Shown: in pieces, positions 53,516 through 62,268 of the stretch | Layout of the letters: each line of letters starts with the position of its first letter | Numbering within the stretch: position 1 is the stretch's first letter | Assembly (NCBI RefSeq): GCF_018381315.1 | Contig: NZ_JAGZSD010000007.1 | Span: 62,001-126,000, forward strand | Length of the DNA: 64,000 bases | From: Anaerostipes sp. | GTDB lineage: Bacteria; Bacillota; Clostridia; Lachnospirales; Lachnospiraceae | Direction: 5' to 3' | Translations under genes and position numbers: made by a program | Notes under the pieces: model-generated | What the model saw: the letters and a program-made list of their open reading frames with translations, nothing else | Database searches by the model: none | Told to the model about the DNA's origin: nothing

Positions 53516-54156
53516 AAGGATTATTAAGAAAAGAAATACTTTTGCTGCAGTCCTATGTTAAAAATCTGACGCTGGTTGTCATCATGTTCACGGTTATATC
53601 TTTCATTAATGAAAGCTATGCTTTCCTTGCCTCTGCACTGCCCTGTATGTTTTCCATTCTCTGTTTTTCTCTCATCAGCTATGATGATTACTATCACTGG
53701 GATGCCTACTCTCTGACCCTTCCTATAGAACCCAGAGACTGTGTACGGTGCAAGTTTATAATCTCTTCAGCCCTTTTGGCACTGGGCACTGCTTTAGGCA
53801 TAATTTTATCTTTGGTTATTGTCATGGTGAAACAGGTGCCAATCGTTTATGAAGAAATTTTTTATACAGCTTATGCCGGTATTTGTATAGGACTCCTTTT
53901 AATGTCCCTTATGTATCCGATTGCTTACCGGTTCGGAACAGAAAAAGGGCGGTTTGTGATGTTCGGAGTATTTGCTTCCATCTCCGTAGTGATTGTGGCT
54001 CTGGGAAAGGCTGTTTTATCCTTGGGTCTGCCTGTAAAATCCATTCTGGAGTTTTTTGAAGGCGGCGGAAAATTCCTTCCTGTCCCCATTGTACTGCTCC
54101 TTGCATTTATATCCTACCGCATCTCATGCAGCATATTTTTAAAAAAAGAATACTAA
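53512..54156 (+). CDS. ABC-2 type membrane permease
   Basis: This 214-aa protein has about six hydrophobic helices (for example VVIMFTVISFINESYAFLAS and LLMSLMYPIAYRFG) and no enzyme motif. It is coupled to the ATPase gene by an ATGA overlap, so it is the transport partner. It resembles small permeases of YtrA-regulated ABC-2 systems. The substrate is not predictable. Confidence 0.85.
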   Translation: MKGLLRKEILLLQSYVKNLTLVVIMFTVISFINESYAFLASALPCMFSILCFSLISYDDYYHWDAYSLTLPIEPRDCVRCKFIISSALLALGTALGIILSLVIVMVKQVPIVYEEIFYTAYAGICIGLLLMSLMYPIAYRFGTEKGRFVMFGVFASISVVIVALGKAVLSLGLPVKSILEFFEGGGKFLPVPIVLLLAFISYRISCSIFLKKEY

Positions 54157-54160
54157 AAAA

Positions 54161-54183
54161 GAAGGCCATATGGCCTTCTTTTA
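54161..54183. terminator. Bidirectional terminator between ABC permease and lipoprotein genes
   Basis: GAAGGCCATATGGCCTTC is a perfect palindrome with A-run and T-run on its two sides, so it serves both convergent genes. Confidence 0.85.
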
Positions 54184-54185
54184 GT

Positions 54186-54647
54186 TTACAGCTTTTCTAA
54201 GATCTGTGTTGCGTCTACGGGAATCTTGAAATTCAGCCGAAGGGATAAAACCTTCATTGACGCATAGGGACTATCCTTATAAAATGTCAGACTGCCCATC
54301 TTTCTCATGCTGCCGGGCTTTTTTTGATTGAGCTTCTGGGTTCCTGCCTGATACAGATCACAGCGGTATGATGTCTTTGTGCCCTCCGGAACAGACTCCA
54401 CCGCTTTCCACTGCTCTATTTTTAAATCTTCGATCAATCTGCGTATCTCATCTTTGTTTCTTACAGACGCAGACGTTCTCTTATCTTCAAGAGATATAAC
54501 CTGAATCTTCTGTGCTTTGCTGACTTCATTGAAATAGTTCTGCTGATTGCCTGATTCTTTCTGCTGTGTCTCCTGCCTGACAGAACATCCGGAAAATACA
54601 CCGGCTGCAAGCAGAATCAAAAAAGCCACAAGGAACGATTTTTTCAT
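54186..54647 (-). CDS. Putative lipoprotein
   Basis: I start at 54647 (MKKSFLVAFLILLAAGVFSGC, 153 aa), since AAGGAGG lies 7 nt upstream. This gives a clear lipobox with Cys at residue 21. The mature part begins with a charged linker and has a beta-rich second half (SLTFYKDSPYASMKVLSLRLNF). No family recognised. It is a single gene with its own promoter. Confidence 0.78.
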   Translation of the reverse strand: MKKSFLVAFLILLAAGVFSGCSVRQETQQKESGNQQNYFNEVSKAQKIQVISLEDKRTSASVRNKDEIRRLIEDLKIEQWKAVESVPEGTKTSYRCDLYQAGTQKLNQKKPGSMRKMGSLTFYKDSPYASMKVLSLRLNFKIPVDATQILEKL

Positions 54648-54688
54648 CTCCATACCTCCTTCCATCATTGTACTATTGCTATAACACA

Positions 54689-54717
54689 ATGATACTATAA
54701 TTGTATAGAAATGTCAA
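54689..54717 (-). promoter_or_regulatory. Promoter of the lipoprotein gene
   Basis: TTGACA (54717-54712) and TATCAT (54694-54689) on the minus strand have a 17-bp spacer. The -35 box is only a few bp beyond the hisF stop. Confidence 0.75.
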
Positions 54718-54722
54718 TCAAT

Positions 54723-55484
54723 TTACCTGCGGACACTGATGCCCCTGCCGTCCAGATATTCTTTTAAGTCCGTGATCTCCAATTCTTTAAAATGAAACAG
54801 GGAAGCCGCCAGCGCCGCATCTGCCTTTCCTTCTGTGAGAGTATCATAGAAATGTTCTTTTGTCCCGGCTCCTCCTGATGCAATCACAGGGATATCCACA
54901 GATTCTGCTATAGCCCTGGTCAATTCGTTGTCATATCCCGCCTTTGTGCCGTCACAGTCCATGCTGGTCAGGAGAATTTCCCCGGCTCCGCGCCGTTGGG
55001 CCTCCCTGGCCCATGAAACCGCATCCAGTCCAACATCAATCCTTCCGCCGTTTTTATAAACATTCCAACCGGAACCATCCTCCCGGCGTTTTGCGTCAAT
55101 GGCCACAACTACACATTGGCTTCCGAATTTATCTGCCGCACTGCTGATCAGATCAGGTGTATTGATGGCTGAAGAATTGATAGAAATCTTGTCCGCGCCT
55201 TCTCTTAAGATAGCCCTGAAATCTTCCACGGTACGGATACCTCCGCCTACAGTAAACGGAATAAATACAGTCTCAGCTACTTTCCTTACCATGTCCACCA
55301 TAATATTTCTCGCATCGGAGGACGCAGTGATATCTAAAAATACCAGTTCATCAGCTCCTGCCTTGTCATATGCTGCTCCAATGGCCACCGGATCTCCCGC
55401 ATCGATCAGATTTACAAAGTTAACCCCTTTCACCACACGGCCGTTATGTACATCCAGACATGGAATAATTCGTTTTGTATGCAT
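54723..55484 (-). CDS. hisF: Imidazole glycerol phosphate synthase cyclase subunit HisF
   Basis: HisF cyclises PRFAR with ammonia from HisH to give imidazole glycerol phosphate and AICAR. The catalytic Asp11 is in [15 protein letters not shown] and the second Asp is near residue 130 (VVVAIDAKR). Phosphate loops are VGGGIRT and IASGGAGT. At 253 aa it has the standard length. GGAGGAG precedes the ATG. It follows hisH by 12 nt, with no other his gene on either side. Confidence 0.95.
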   Translation of the reverse strand: MHTKRIIPCLDVHNGRVVKGVNFVNLIDAGDPVAIGAAYDKAGADELVFLDITASSDARNIMVDMVRKVAETVFIPFTVGGGIRTVEDFRAILREGADKISINSSAINTPDLISSAADKFGSQCVVVAIDAKRREDGSGWNVYKNGGRIDVGLDAVSWAREAQRRGAGEILLTSMDCDGTKAGYDNELTRAIAESVDIPVIASGGAGTKEHFYDTLTEGKADAALAASLFHFKELEITDLKEYLDGRGISVRR

Positions 55485-55496
55485 ATGCTTCTCCTC

Positions 55497-56102
55497 CTAC
55501 AGTGAAATAAAGTTCTTTAAAATCTGAAGTCCTACCGTGCTGCTTTTCTCAGGATGAAACTGGCATGCAAACACATTTCCTTTTTCCACAGAGGCATGGA
55601 TAACCTCTGAATACTCTGTTTTTGCTGCCACTATATCCGGATCTGAAGCCTTCAGATAATAGGAGTGTACAAAATATACATACGAATTGTCCGGCACTCC
55701 GGCAAACAGCTTTGCCCCTTCCTTAATGGACAGATTATTCCAGCCCATATGCGGGATCTTAAGGCCGTCCTTCTTAGGAATCTTTAAAATCTCACCCTTC
55801 AAAAGGCCCAGCCCTTTCACTCCCGGTGCTTCTTCGCTCTTTTCAAACATAATCTGCTGCCCAAGACAGATTCCAAGAAACGGTATCCCTTGTTCCACGA
55901 CCTGATAAATCGTCTCCTCAAGCCCATACTGGCGGATCTTTTTCATAGCATCCCCAAAAGCTCCCACTCCCGGAAGAATCACATGACTGCTGTTTAAAAT
56001 CTGTTCCTTGTCCCTCGTGATGGCTGCTTCTTCACCCAGAAACTGTACAGCTTTTTCCACACTTCTGATATTTCCCGCATCGTAATCAATAATTGCTACC
56101 AT
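55497..56102 (-). CDS. hisH: Imidazole glycerol phosphate synthase glutaminase subunit HisH
   Basis: HisH supplies ammonia to HisF by hydrolysing glutamine. The class I glutaminase triad is visible: Cys in GICLGQQIMFE near residue 80, and His/Glu in FACQFHPEKSS near residue 183. The 201 aa are normal. It begins 3 nt after the sirtuin-like gene and precedes hisF, so all three are likely one transcript. Confidence 0.95.
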   Translation of the reverse strand: MVAIIDYDAGNIRSVEKAVQFLGEEAAITRDKEQILNSSHVILPGVGAFGDAMKKIRQYGLEETIYQVVEQGIPFLGICLGQQIMFEKSEEAPGVKGLGLLKGEILKIPKKDGLKIPHMGWNNLSIKEGAKLFAGVPDNSYVYFVHSYYLKASDPDIVAAKTEYSEVIHASVEKGNVFACQFHPEKSSTVGLQILKNFISL

Positions 56103-56105
56103 ATC

Positions 56106-56888
56106 CTACCTCTCAATTCCCAGAAACTCTCTGCTGTCCATCTTTACTGCCTCTGCTTTTCCTTTCAGTTCTTCTCCTGTCTGGTACAGAGTCCGGCTGA
56201 CCCTCACCATATACGCCTTTTCATTATAATAAGCCATCTTTTCAAACGGCCAGCGGAATAAGCCCGGCACTTTAAACCCTTCTCCAAGCTCAAGAATAAA
56301 AAGCTTTTTGTTCAATGTGTTCTGCAGCCATTTTGTATAGGCTGCCCATCCGTTCAGGTAAGCTCCTTCAATATAAGTGCTTTTTGTATCCTCCGTCCGG
56401 ATATTAAATACCAGAGGTTCCCCGCACTTTGGACATTCCAGATGTTCGATCTCCCCGGTAGTTTCATAGTGGCGGATCAGATCCCCAAGCCCTGGTCCGG
56501 CCGGATATAATTGCTCACTGCAGGGCACTTTGCACTGAAAAAAGTCTCCGCTGCCGCATGGAGCCACCAGACGCCCCTTGTCCAGATCTGAATGAAAAAT
56601 AAGTCCGTCATCATTGCTGGTGATCACAAAGTAATTCTTTTGTTCAAGTACCTCTTCCAAAGCTTTAAAATAGGGAACCTTGGAAAGATTCAGCAGATGA
56701 AACCGCTCATATACCTGTTTCATCCAGCTGACGTTTTCATCCGCAGCATCCATCTCCAAAAGTTTTTGATAGTGCCCGTTCGTGATCTCTTTTTTAAAAT
56801 CCATCAGTTTATGTGCAGACAGTTCCGGTCCGATACCTACCAAAACCAAATCCGCATCCTGTATCCTGCTAACATAATCTTTTATCAT
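56106..56888 (-). CDS. Degenerate Sir2-family (sirtuin-like) protein
   Basis: The fold is suggested by DADLVLVGIGPELSA (residues 12-26, in place of GAGxSxxSGIP), YFVITSNDDGLIF (near 93, in place of TQNIDxLH) and ILELGEGFKVPGLFRWPF (near 208). Two Cys pairs (CKVPC, CPKC) probably bind zinc. The stretch where sirtuins have the catalytic His reads VAPCGSGDFF and lacks it, so normal deacetylase activity is doubtful. It may bind NAD or ADP-ribose only. I start at 56888 (MIKDYVSRIQ, 260 aa), 6 nt after AAGGAG. It is first of the unit with hisH-hisF. Confidence 0.72.
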   Translation of the reverse strand: MIKDYVSRIQDADLVLVGIGPELSAHKLMDFKKEITNGHYQKLLEMDAADENVSWMKQVYERFHLLNLSKVPYFKALEEVLEQKNYFVITSNDDGLIFHSDLDKGRLVAPCGSGDFFQCKVPCSEQLYPAGPGLGDLIRHYETTGEIEHLECPKCGEPLVFNIRTEDTKSTYIEGAYLNGWAAYTKWLQNTLNKKLFILELGEGFKVPGLFRWPFEKMAYYNEKAYMVRVSRTLYQTGEELKGKAEAVKMDSREFLGIER

Positions 56889-56998
56889 ATGCCGCTCCTT
56901 TGCTTCCATGTAAAATAAATCCTGACGCGCAAAACGCGCTTACCCGGAGGATATAAGATACAGCATGCCCCGCGGGTATGCACTATTTTATCACATAT

Positions 56999-58477
56999 TC
57001 AGGCATTTGCACAATCCACATCAAAGTAAAATTCTACTCCGCCCTCCACATTGGAAACCCCGTATTCTTTGCCGTGGGCCTTCATGGTGGCTGCGACTAT
57101 GGAAAGCCCGATGCCGCTGCCCCCGTATTCCCTGGTCCTTGCTTTATCTACTTTATAAAATTTCACCCAGAGTTTTTCCAGATCCTCATCCGGTATATGA
57201 TTCCCTGAGTTAAAAACAGTCACCCGCAGATCCTGCCCCATCTTCCGAAATGTTATGGCAATCTTTCCGTTTTTGAATACATGATTTCTGGCATTGCTCA
57301 GATAATTTCCAAACACTTCTTCTATCATAAACTCGTCTGCCCATACATAGGTCGGAGGTTCATGGAATTCCACCGTTATATTTTCTTTCTCAAAGAATAT
57401 CGTATTGGCAGACAGCATATTCTGCACCAGTTCCTGAATGTTAAACCGTTCCATGCTGACCTGGTGATTCCCGAATTCTATCTGATTCAGCGTCAGAAGC
57501 TTCTGCACCATCCGGTTCATCTTTTGGGCTTCATCTGCGATCACCTCACAGTAAAACTCCCGGCTCTCTTCATCTGCGGAGACATTGTCTTTCAGTCCCT
57601 CTGCATATCCCTGGATCAGGGCGATTGGTGTTTTCAGCTCATGGGAAACATGGGATAAGAATTCCGTCCTCATTTCATCGATCTGCACCTTCTGCTCTAT
57701 ATCCTGTCTCAGCTCATTGTTGGCAGTTTTCAGTTCCGAGATCGTATACTCCAATTTAGAAGAAAGTTCATTTAAACTCTCTCCAAGATGCCCCAGCTCG
57801 TCTTCCCCACAGTCCATTACCTTTACATCAAAATCCAGATTGCTCATCCGGTTGGCGGCGGCGGCCATCTCCTCAATGGGCCTGGTAAACTGCTTGCTGT
57901 AAATATACATGGCAATCCCTCCTGCCACGATCAGGATGGCGCCTACATAAGCAGTAAATCTTCCGGACAGTACCGCGCTGGTCTGAATGCTCTCCATCGG
58001 AGTGTTGATTACAACCGCATAACCATTGTCAAAATAGCCCAAAAGATTGATGCTGGTTCCCGTTGATTCCTTGTCAGACCCGGATACCACGGCATAACCG
58101 TCCTCACTGATCTGTTTTTTTATCTTCCTCATATCCTCCAGAGTACTGATCATATCATTATACATCAGTCCCTGCTTGCCTTCAGAAGAGTATATGATCT
58201 GTCCATTCGCATTATTGACGATGAGCATCCGGTAATTGTATTCTCTTACAATTTTAGAAATCTTATAGGTGTTGTTGCGTGTGCCCCTTGCATTAAACAG
58301 ACTGTTGATGGAGTCATACACGTGGGTAATATTCTTTTTTTCCTTAAACACATAGTACGGTTCAATCATCAGGATATTAATGCCAATGGACAAAAGGATC
58401 GTGGATGCCATAATTACGATCAGCACCAAAGTCATTTTTACCTTGATTGATTGATTCTTCAGTATTTTTTCTTTCAC
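56999..58477 (-). CDS. Sensor histidine kinase
   Basis: The protein has a membrane helix (about residues 15-33), an extracellular sensor part of about 140 residues with no family I recognise, a second helix (178-195), a HAMP linker, the dimerisation box FLSHVSHELKTPIALIQGYAEG (phospho-His near 278) and an ATPase domain with NYLSNARNH, and YGGSGIGLSIVAATMKAHG. The start is GTG, directly after the response regulator stop. 492 aa. The signal is not known; spacing to the regulator shows they form one operon. Confidence 0.92.
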   Translation of the reverse strand: MKEKILKNQSIKVKMTLVLIVIMASTILLSIGINILMIEPYYVFKEKKNITHVYDSINSLFNARGTRNNTYKISKIVREYNYRMLIVNNANGQIIYSSEGKQGLMYNDMISTLEDMRKIKKQISEDGYAVVSGSDKESTGTSINLLGYFDNGYAVVINTPMESIQTSAVLSGRFTAYVGAILIVAGGIAMYIYSKQFTRPIEEMAAAANRMSNLDFDVKVMDCGEDELGHLGESLNELSSKLEYTISELKTANNELRQDIEQKVQIDEMRTEFLSHVSHELKTPIALIQGYAEGLKDNVSADEESREFYCEVIADEAQKMNRMVQKLLTLNQIEFGNHQVSMERFNIQELVQNMLSANTIFFEKENITVEFHEPPTYVWADEFMIEEVFGNYLSNARNHVFKNGKIAITFRKMGQDLRVTVFNSGNHIPDEDLEKLWVKFYKVDKARTREYGGSGIGLSIVAATMKAHGKEYGVSNVEGGVEFYFDVDCANA

Positions 58478-59155
58478 TTATTCCTGCACCTCAAACTTAT
58501 ATCCCATGCCCCAGATCGTATGAATATAAGAGCCCTTGCTTCCCATCTTATTTCTGAGTTTTTTTACATGGGTATCAATTGTCCTGGCATCCCCAAAGTA
58601 ATCATAGTTCCACACCTGATTCAGAATATTTTCCCTGGTAAGGGCTCTGCCCTCGTTTTTCATAAAATAGGACAGAAGCTCAAATTCTTTAAAACTTAAA
58701 TCTATGCTTTTCCCATCAATGGTGACCATGTGGGCTGCTTCGTCTAAAATGATGCCTCCGGCCTTTAATACCTCTCCGGCCTGCTGCTTCGTCCTTCTTA
58801 AAATTGCCTCGATTCTGGCCACTAAAATTTTGGGACTGAACGGCTTGGAAATATATTCATCTACTCCAAGATCAAATCCCTGCAGTTCGTCATTTTCCTG
58901 ATCCTTGGCTGTCAGCATAATGATCGGCACTTCAGACACTTTGCGGATCTCCCTGACAACCTCCCAGCCGTCCATCTTGGGCATCATCACATCCAGTACA
59001 ATCAGATCAATTCCTTTTGTGGAAAAAAACACATCCACTGCCTCTTCTCCGTCCGCAGCCTCCAAAACCTGATATCCGCCCCGGTTCAGGAAATCCTTTA
59101 CCAGCTTGCGCATCCTGCTCTCATCATCTACTACTAATATTTTTAAATCATTCAT
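58478..59155 (-). CDS. OmpR/PhoB-type response regulator
   Basis: The receiver domain has VVDDESRMRKLV with the acidic pair, phospho-Asp in LIVLDVMMPKMDGWEV, and the conserved Lys in YISKPFSPKIL. The C-terminal winged helix includes NQVWNYDYFGDARTIDTHVKKLRNKMG. I start at 59155 (MNDLKILVVDDE, 225 aa), as GCAGGAGG lies 7 nt upstream; a longer frame has no ribosome site. It is first of the two-component operon. Confidence 0.95.
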   Translation of the reverse strand: MNDLKILVVDDESRMRKLVKDFLNRGGYQVLEAADGEEAVDVFFSTKGIDLIVLDVMMPKMDGWEVVREIRKVSEVPIIMLTAKDQENDELQGFDLGVDEYISKPFSPKILVARIEAILRRTKQQAGEVLKAGGIILDEAAHMVTIDGKSIDLSFKEFELLSYFMKNEGRALTRENILNQVWNYDYFGDARTIDTHVKKLRNKMGSKGSYIHTIWGMGYKFEVQE

Positions 59156-59234
59156 CAGTGATCCTCCTGCGATTTTATTCCAGATTCGGATATTTTCTAA
59201 TCTATAGTGTACCACAGGTTTATGATAAAATTGT

Positions 59235-59278
59235 GAAAAAAAAGACATCAGCATGCAAAATGCTGATGTCTTTCACTT
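59235..59278 (-). terminator. Terminator of the DUF368 gene
   Basis: On the minus strand GACATCAGCAT and ATGCTGATGTC pair around TTTGC, followed by eight Ts. It directly follows the DUF368 stop. Confidence 0.88.
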
Positions 59279-59287
59279 TTATATGAT

Positions 59288-60193
59288 CTATTCTGCCTCA
59301 GATATACCTGCCGCTGCTTCCTGGCGGTCAGACACAGCCTTCATTTTCTGCAGTCCAAAGATAATGACTCCTCCTATGACAAAGAACAGGATACTGAAAT
59401 TGCCTGCTGTCATAGCCTGTTTGGGCACTTCCAGGGTGGTTGGTCCCATGACAATCGCATAAAGAGAACCGATCATCATACCGATAATAAAATATACCAT
59501 CTGGGATCGGAATTTCTCAAGACAGGTACGGATCAATTTTACAACCGACGCAATACCGCAGAGAATACCACAGCCAAAAATCAGAATTACAGGAAAGTAC
59601 GCCGTGTTAAAATGCATGGCTTCTTTCACTGCTGAAATAACCGGTACATACAATCCAAAGATCAAAAGCATTGTAGATCCTGATATGCCGGGCAGAACCA
59701 TAGCGGATATAGCAACCATAGCCACCAAAAAGATATAGATGCCGAGTCCTAAGTTCAGATGCTCCACACTCACATTCATTCCTTTGCCGGAGGCAGGATT
59801 AAAATAAGTAATGGCTGCAACCATGGCAACTCCCATCAATGCAAATACAGCGTTCTTGTATCTTCCTTTTAAGCAGTCTTTCTCTTCAGCCCAGATAATC
59901 GGTATGGCGAAGATTATTAGTCCTAAAAATAAGGAACTGATTTCATAAATCCTGTCGCTGAAGATACTGGCCAGCACAGAAACTGCCGCTCCAAAACCTA
60001 CGACCCATCCGATGCCTATGCGAAGCAAAAACTTTACTGCTTCTATCTTTTTTTCCTTATTTCCTGTAATTAAATCGTCTAGGGATGAAATAAAACGGTC
60101 ATAAAAACCGAGCAGAAAAGCAACTGTCCCGCCGGAAACTCCCGGCACACTGTCAGCCAGTGCCATACAAAATCCCCGAATAAAATTCAGCAT
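59288..60193 (-). CDS. DUF368 membrane protein (polyprenyl-phosphate transporter type)
   Basis: DUF368 proteins (PopT) have been shown in other bacteria to recycle undecaprenyl-phosphate across the membrane. The 301 aa have about eight helices and two inverted motifs: DSVPGVSGGTVAFLLG at residues 14-29 and LPGISGSTMLLIFG near 170. AAAGGAG precedes the ATG. It is a single gene. The function is assigned from the family. Confidence 0.88.
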   Translation of the reverse strand: MLNFIRGFCMALADSVPGVSGGTVAFLLGFYDRFISSLDDLITGNKEKKIEAVKFLLRIGIGWVVGFGAAVSVLASIFSDRIYEISSLFLGLIIFAIPIIWAEEKDCLKGRYKNAVFALMGVAMVAAITYFNPASGKGMNVSVEHLNLGLGIYIFLVAMVAISAMVLPGISGSTMLLIFGLYVPVISAVKEAMHFNTAYFPVILIFGCGILCGIASVVKLIRTCLEKFRSQMVYFIIGMMIGSLYAIVMGPTTLEVPKQAMTAGNFSILFFVIGGVIIFGLQKMKAVSDRQEAAAGISEAE

Positions 60194-60438
60194 AATAACT
60201 CCTTTGTCTTAAAAACACTTACAAATATTGGTTTTGTTCCAATACAACTTTTTGTATTATATCATACATTATGTAAAATAAAAAGCAAGAAAACCTTAAG
60301 GATTTATGAAACTATGTCCTTCTTCCGGCATTTATGGTAATATATTATGGTGTAGGGGTTACAGATATTTTAACCCTGGAATCACATTTTCCCTCATTAT
60401 TACAATTACAAAATTACGAACATCAAGGAGGTTCTATC

Positions 60439-61323
60439 ATGATAAAGTTAATTTCATCAGATATGGACGGGACGCTTCTGGACAGCTACCGCAAGATCAC
60501 CCAGGTCAATATTGAAGCCATCCGAACACTGCAGGATAACGGTGTTGAATTTATCATCAATACCGGCCGGGAATATCAAAATGTGACCGGAATTTTAGAA
60601 GATGCGGGACTTCAGTGCGACATGATCTGCAGCAACGGTTCCTGCGGTTATGATAAAGAAGGAAACCTGCTGTTTGAACATTCTATCCCACAGGAGACAG
60701 TAAAACAAATCTTTGAGACATTTCACCGGTTTGATCTTGTGCCCACTCCGTTTTCTCAGATGGGCCGCATTTCCCTGCTGTCCAAAGAAGAATTGGAGCA
60801 GTATACAAAGGATGTCATGATCCCTGCTATGCAGATCAACCATCCAGACTTTGTATATACAGACAAAGATTTTGAAGAACTGGTAAGCCAGGTTACCTAT
60901 GTGGACGGAGAAGACGGGCTGTTTGACAGTGAACACCGGGTTCTTAAAGTCATTTCCCAGTCCACAGATCCGGATGCGCTGATCAGGCTCCGTGCCGAGC
61001 TGGAAAAGATCCCGGGTCTTGCCGTGGTTTCTACCGTACCTACGGATATTGAGATTACATCTATAGATGCTCAGAAGGGCATCGGCCTGATGGACTACGC
61101 AGAAAGAAAGGGTATTGTCCCAGATGAGATCGTAGCCATCGGTGACAGCGAAAATGATTATTCTATGCTCTCTATCCCCGGAATCCACTCTGTAGCTATG
61201 GCAAATGCCACAGAGGCGATCAAGGATATCTGTGTATACCAGACCCGGGCCAACACAAAAGACGGCATTGCCTATATTATCCGCTGCATTCTCACTGACC
61301 GGGATAATTTTAAACTTACATAA
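60439..61323 (+). CDS. Cof-type HAD hydrolase
   Basis: This HAD-superfamily phosphatase acts on small phosphorylated metabolites such as sugar phosphates or FMN-like compounds. I start at 60439 (MIKLISSDMDGTLLDSYRK, 294 aa), 7 nt after AAGGAGG. The nucleophile motif DMDGT is at residues 8-12, INTGRE is motif II, and AIGDSENDYSML near residue 235 is motif IV. The Cof subclass has a C2 cap. Substrate unknown. Confidence 0.9.
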   Translation: MIKLISSDMDGTLLDSYRKITQVNIEAIRTLQDNGVEFIINTGREYQNVTGILEDAGLQCDMICSNGSCGYDKEGNLLFEHSIPQETVKQIFETFHRFDLVPTPFSQMGRISLLSKEELEQYTKDVMIPAMQINHPDFVYTDKDFEELVSQVTYVDGEDGLFDSEHRVLKVISQSTDPDALIRLRAELEKIPGLAVVSTVPTDIEITSIDAQKGIGLMDYAERKGIVPDEIVAIGDSENDYSMLSIPGIHSVAMANATEAIKDICVYQTRANTKDGIAYIIRCILTDRDNFKLT

Positions 61324-61328
61324 AAGAA

Positions 61329-61366
61329 AGGGCTGTGATTTTCACTATAGAAATCACAGTCCTTTT
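61329..61366. terminator. Bidirectional terminator after the Cof gene
   Basis: GGGCTGTGATTT and AAATCACAGTCC pair around TCACTATAG with A-rich and T-rich feet. It separates the convergent Cof and PF06541 genes. Confidence 0.85.
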
Positions 61367-61369
61367 TGT

Positions 61370-62248
61370 CTATTTGTTTTTTATCCGTTTTTTCAGTTCA
61401 TCAAGAGCATCTTTGTATCTATTGGAATCAAAAGCCGGAAAAGCTTTCAGAAGCCTTGTGCTGGTCTGGCTCTTTTTCCCTGCAATTTCCTGATAACGGT
61501 CTTTCAGTTCCTGCATTCTCTGTTCAAGCTCTCCGCCCAGATTCTCTTTCCTGTCCTTCAGTTCTGCCTGGACAGCATCTTTTCTTTCCTTCAGTTCCTG
61601 CCCTGCTTCATCCAGCTTTTTCTTCGTCTCTTCCTGTTTTACCATTGCTGTCATGACACCCTGATAGATATTCTCCCCAAGCTGATCTGAAATATTGTGA
61701 AGTTCATCTGCCAGCTCACTCATTTTCCGCAGCCGCTGATTCATCTTAAAGATGCCCGATGCTGTTACCCAGACATCTGCAGCCATGCCGATTAATAAAA
61801 CAATGAGCAGCACACTGCCCAGCAGCATAGGAATTAAACCTGCCAGCCTGATAATCAGCGGATGTATAATATACACAATGAGCATGCAGGCCGCTCCCCA
61901 AATCAGAGAAAAGGGTAGACAAATATATCCGTTTAGATTAAACGGCTGTTCAGAATAGTCCCACCATCTGCTGTGAAAGATCTTTTCCAGAGCAAAGCCT
62001 GTGACCCACTCAATGGCTGAGACAGCAATCACTGAACCGATGTACATAAAAAAGACATTAGACTTATAAGGCATCAGCAAAGACACCACAAATCCTACGC
62101 CAAACCCGTAAACAGGACATATCGGTCCGTTCAGGAACCCTCTGTTTACAAATTTTTTCTCTTTAAACGCAGCAAATGCAACTTCGCTGCACCACCCGAG
62201 AAATCCGTAAATAAAAAAATAGAACAAAAGATAATATAGACTCATCAC
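61370..62248 (-). CDS. PF06541-type membrane protein ('putative ABC transporter permease')
   Basis: Residues 1-150 have four or five membrane helices with the family motif FLGWCSEVAFAA near residue 16 and NRGFLNGPICPVYGFG near residue 35. From about residue 160 a long charged coiled coil extends (KKKLDEAGQELKERKDAVQAE). The 'ABC' label comes from databases; no ATPase lies near. The start is uncertain: a GTG at 62248 has GGAG 8 nt upstream, and an ATG is one codon later. It follows mnmA by 20 nt. Confidence 0.78.
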   Translation of the reverse strand: MMSLYYLLFYFFIYGFLGWCSEVAFAAFKEKKFVNRGFLNGPICPVYGFGVGFVVSLLMPYKSNVFFMYIGSVIAVSAIEWVTGFALEKIFHSRWWDYSEQPFNLNGYICLPFSLIWGAACMLIVYIIHPLIIRLAGLIPMLLGSVLLIVLLIGMAADVWVTASGIFKMNQRLRKMSELADELHNISDQLGENIYQGVMTAMVKQEETKKKLDEAGQELKERKDAVQAELKDRKENLGGELEQRMQELKDRYQEIAGKKSQTSTRLLKAFPAFDSNRYKDALDELKKRIKNK

Positions 62249-62268
62249 AATTTAAGCTCCAATTCTCA

